A DNA stretch of 6,943 bases from assembly GCA_937136445.1 (NCBI GenBank), contig CAKZOQ010000017.1, positions 1-6,943 on the forward strand, read 5' to 3'. The translations under genes were made by a program, and so were the position numbers. The DNA comes from an uncultured Gemmatimonadota bacterium. Lineage in GTDB: Bacteria; Gemmatimonadota; Gemmatimonadetes; Longimicrobiales; Gaopeijiaceae. This document shows, piece by piece, positions 5,363-6,943 of the stretch (its first letter is position 1; the number at the start of each line of letters is the position of its first letter). The notes beneath the pieces were generated by a model that was given only the letters and a program-made list of their open reading frames with translations, did no database searches and was not told the DNA's origin.

Positions 5363-6184
5363 CTACCCCTCCCGCCCCTCGGACGGCAACGCCCGAGCGA
5401 GCCGGACGAACCCCTCCGGCGACAGGGTCTCGGGCCGGTCGGTGGGCCGGAACCCGGCCTGCTGGGCCAGCGCCTGGATCTCCTCCCGCGGCACCGAAAG
5501 GTCGGGGTGGTCCCGAAGGATCTTCCGAAGCTGCTTCCGGCGCCACTGGAAGCAGGCCCGCACCAGGCGGCGCAGCGCACGCTCCTCGTCGGCGTCCAGC
5601 GGCTCGGGTCGGATGGGCTCCACCCGGATCACCGCCGAGTCCACCCCGGGCACCGGACGGAAGGCCTTCCGCCCCACCCGGAAGAGCTTCCGCGCCCGCG
5701 CAACCGACTGCACTCCGACAGTGAGCGCTCCGTAGGCCGAGCTCCCGGCCTCCGCCACGATGCGGTCCGCCACCTCGTCCTGGACCATGAGGACGAGGGC
5801 CAGGGGGCGAGGCCGTGCCAGCAGGTGAAAGAGGATGGGCGTCGTGATGTTGTAGGGGATGTTCCCCACCACCAGGAGCCTCTCCGGATCCGTCACCAGC
5901 TCCGCCACCCGGGTCTCGAGGATGTCGGCATGGACGACCTCGACGTCCTGCCGATCGCCGTACCGCACCTCCAGGCGCCCCGCCAGCTCGTCGTCCAGCT
6001 CCACCAGGATCAGCCGTCCCACCCGGCCCTGGAGGTGACGGGTCAGCGCCTCCCGTCCCGGGCCCACCTCGAGGACGACGTCCTCCGGGCCCGCGCCGAC
6101 CGCCTCCACGACCTTCCGCTGGAGGTTGCCGTCGACCAGGAAGTTCTGGCCCAGCGAGGCCTTGGGACGGTGTCCGCGGGACAC
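5363..6184 (-). CDS. rsmA: 16S rRNA (adenine1518-N6/adenine1519-N6)-dimethyltransferase RsmA (KsgA)
   Basis: A 273-residue methyltransferase that dimethylates two adjacent adenines in the 3'-terminal helix of 16S rRNA late in small-subunit assembly, using S-adenosylmethionine. Visible motifs are the N-terminal KASLGQNFLVD at 8-18, SAM motif I VLEVGPGREALT at 37-48, VELD at 61-64 for the ribose, HADIL at 85-89, catalytic NIPYN at 108-112, and the conserved FRPVPGVDSAVIRVEP at 175-190. Residues from about 195 form the helical C-terminal domain (FQWRRKQLRKIL). The start is the GTG at 6184, placing GQNFL at residues 12-16 as in relatives; no other start codon is evident in frame back to the phosphatase. 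A longer frame upstream is only overlap with the phosphatase gene. It lies 26 bases after the phosphatase stop, so the two may be cotranscribed. Confidence 0.95.
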   Translation of the reverse strand: MSRGHRPKASLGQNFLVDGNLQRKVVEAVGAGPEDVVLEVGPGREALTRHLQGRVGRLILVELDDELAGRLEVRYGDRQDVEVVHADILETRVAELVTDPERLLVVGNIPYNITTPILFHLLARPRPLALVLMVQDEVADRIVAEAGSSAYGALTVGVQSVARARKLFRVGRKAFRPVPGVDSAVIRVEPIRPEPLDADEERALRRLVRACFQWRRKQLRKILRDHPDLSVPREEIQALAQQAGFRPTDRPETLSPEGFVRLARALPSEGREG

Positions 6185-6191
6185 GAAGGCG

Positions 6192-6208
6192 GCGCGCCCC
6201 TGGCGCGC
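6192..6208 (-). other. GC hairpin between the phosphatase stop and the rsmA start
   Basis: On the minus strand GCGCGCC (6208-6202), loop AGG, then GGCGCGC (6198-6192) form a perfect 7-bp stem with a 3-base loop. No U-tract follows, so it is not an intrinsic terminator. It fills most of the 26-base gap, ends 7 bases before the rsmA GTG, and contains the only G-rich stretch (AGGGG) that could act as a ribosome binding site. A role in damping or coupling translation is inference, since such palindromes also arise by chance in GC-rich DNA. Confidence 0.45.
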
Positions 6209-6210
6209 GG

Positions 6211-6943
6211 CTAGAGCCGCACCACGAGGGCGGTGCGGTCGTCCCCGAGGATGGGGGAATCGGAGGCGGCGGTGAGGGTGAAGAGCTCCTCCACGATGCG
6301 CTCCGCCGGATCCGCCCGGTGGGCCCGCACCGTCGCGAGCACCCGGTCCTCCCCGTCGTTGCGCGTCCCCCGGGAGAGGATGTCCGAGAGGCCGTCGGTG
6401 AAGAGGAGGAGCAGGTCCTGGCCCCCGTGCCACGAGATGCGGGTCTCGGCGTAGGAGTCGGGCCCTGCGAAGCCCATGGGCGGGTCCGTGGCGGCGAGCC
6501 GGTCCAGCTCGCCGTCGGCATGCACCACGAAGGCGTGGGGGTGGCCGGCGTTGGCGTAGGTCAGGGTCCGGGCCTCCGGGTCCAGCACCCCGTAGAAGAG
6601 GGTGAGAAACATCTCCGTGGTCTCCAACTCGTCCCGCAGGGCATCGTCCATCTCCCGGAGAACCCGGGCCGGCGAGTCGTGCTCCCGGGCGTAGATCCCC
6701 GCCGCGCTCATGGTGAGCGTCATGATGAGGGCGGAAGGGAATCCGTGGAGGGAGACGTCGCCGAGCATGACCCCCACCCGACCCCCGGAAAGCTTGAAGA
6801 GCTGGTAGAAGTCGCCGCCCACCTGCTCCGCCGGCGACACCCGGGCCGCCGCCTCGGCGGCGGGGAACCGCTCGGCGGCCGGAAGCAGCTTCATCTGGAG
6901 GTCGTGCGCCAGCTCCATCTCCCGGGCCATACGCTCCTGCGAA
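6211..6943 (-). CDS. PP2C/SpoIIE-type protein serine phosphatase (RsbU-like), 5' end cut by window edge
   Basis: C-terminal 243 or so residues of a phosphatase; the frame is open through the right edge. Counting from the Met at 6930, the start MAREMELAHDLQMKLLP is the usual helical linker joining a sensor domain (GAF, PAS, HAMP or similar) to a SpoIIE domain. That Met is therefore probably internal and a sensor region lies outside the window. Metal-binding motifs are present: GGDFY with Asp40, GDVS with Asp58, NAGHPHAFV at 127-135, FTDGLSD with Asp179, and GDDRTAL with Asp230 and Asp231. In the GDVSGHG motif a Leu replaces the Gly at 61. Members dephosphorylate phosphoserine on STAS-type anti-anti-sigma factors in partner-switching stress or developmental control. 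No sigma or anti-sigma partner gene is visible here. Confidence 0.93.
   Translation of the reverse strand, partial: SQERMAREMELAHDLQMKLLPAAERFPAAEAAARVSPAEQVGGDFYQLFKLSGGRVGVMLGDVSLHGFPSALIMTLTMSAAGIYAREHDSPARVLREMDDALRDELETTEMFLTLFYGVLDPEARTLTYANAGHPHAFVVHADGELDRLAATDPPMGFAGPDSYAETRISWHGGQDLLLLFTDGLSDILSRGTRNDGEDRVLATVRAHRADPAERIVEELFTLTAASDSPILGDDRTALVVRL

Noticed and set aside
4628..6214. A 528-codon plus-strand open frame opposite rex and rsmA
   Set aside because: No domain signature; it covers two conserved genes and the Rex operator on the other strand.
6185..6433. N-terminal extension of the rsmA frame
   Set aside because: It overlaps the phosphatase coding region and is Pro/Arg/Gly-rich without homology to the family; RsmA proteins begin about ten residues before GQNFL.

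Overview
This is a GC-rich (roughly 70% G+C by eye), gene-dense bacterial chromosome segment. Every gene I can support lies on the minus strand, so transcription runs from the right end to the left. The long plus-strand open frames are shadows produced by high-GC codon bias. No phage, transposon, CRISPR, tRNA or rRNA is visible. The gene set (Rex, RsmA, BioY, a SpoIIE-type phosphatase, a thiolase), the GC content and the scarcity of Shine-Dalgarno motifs would fit a Gemmatimonadota-like or similar high-GC lineage. That placement is a weak impression, not a demonstration.

Layout in the direction of transcription. (1) 6943-6211: C-terminal part of a PP2C/SpoIIE-type serine phosphatase, cut by the right edge. 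(2) 6184-5363: rsmA (ksgA), the 16S rRNA adenine dimethyltransferase, with a GTG start and a compact GC hairpin in the 26-base gap before it. (3) 5358-5341: a near-consensus Rex operator. (4) 5278-4643: rex, the NADH/NAD+-sensing repressor. (5) 4646-3780: a DEDDh 3'-5' exonuclease with an extra N-terminal domain. (6) 3783-2875: a metallo-beta-lactamase-fold hydrolase. (7) After a 115-base gap with a possible promoter, 2759-1545: an acetyl-CoA acetyltransferase (thiolase). (8) 1477-896: bioY, the biotin transporter S-component. (9) 887-850: a strong intrinsic terminator. (10) 840-1: a CPBP/CAAX-type membrane protease, cut by the left edge; it has no stop codon in the window.

How the genes may work together. 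rex, the exonuclease and the hydrolase are joined by 4-base start/stop overlaps and are almost certainly one transcript. The operator upstream of rex implies autoregulation, so the two enzymes would fall under NADH/NAD+ control. The thiolase and bioY may form a second unit ending at the terminator; its link to acyl-CoA and biotin metabolism is an inference. No gap longer than 300 bases lacks a gene. I see no clearly novel system here. The best leads are the Rex-controlled exonuclease/hydrolase cassette, the domain fusion in the exonuclease, and the tight terminator/start arrangement before the CPBP gene.
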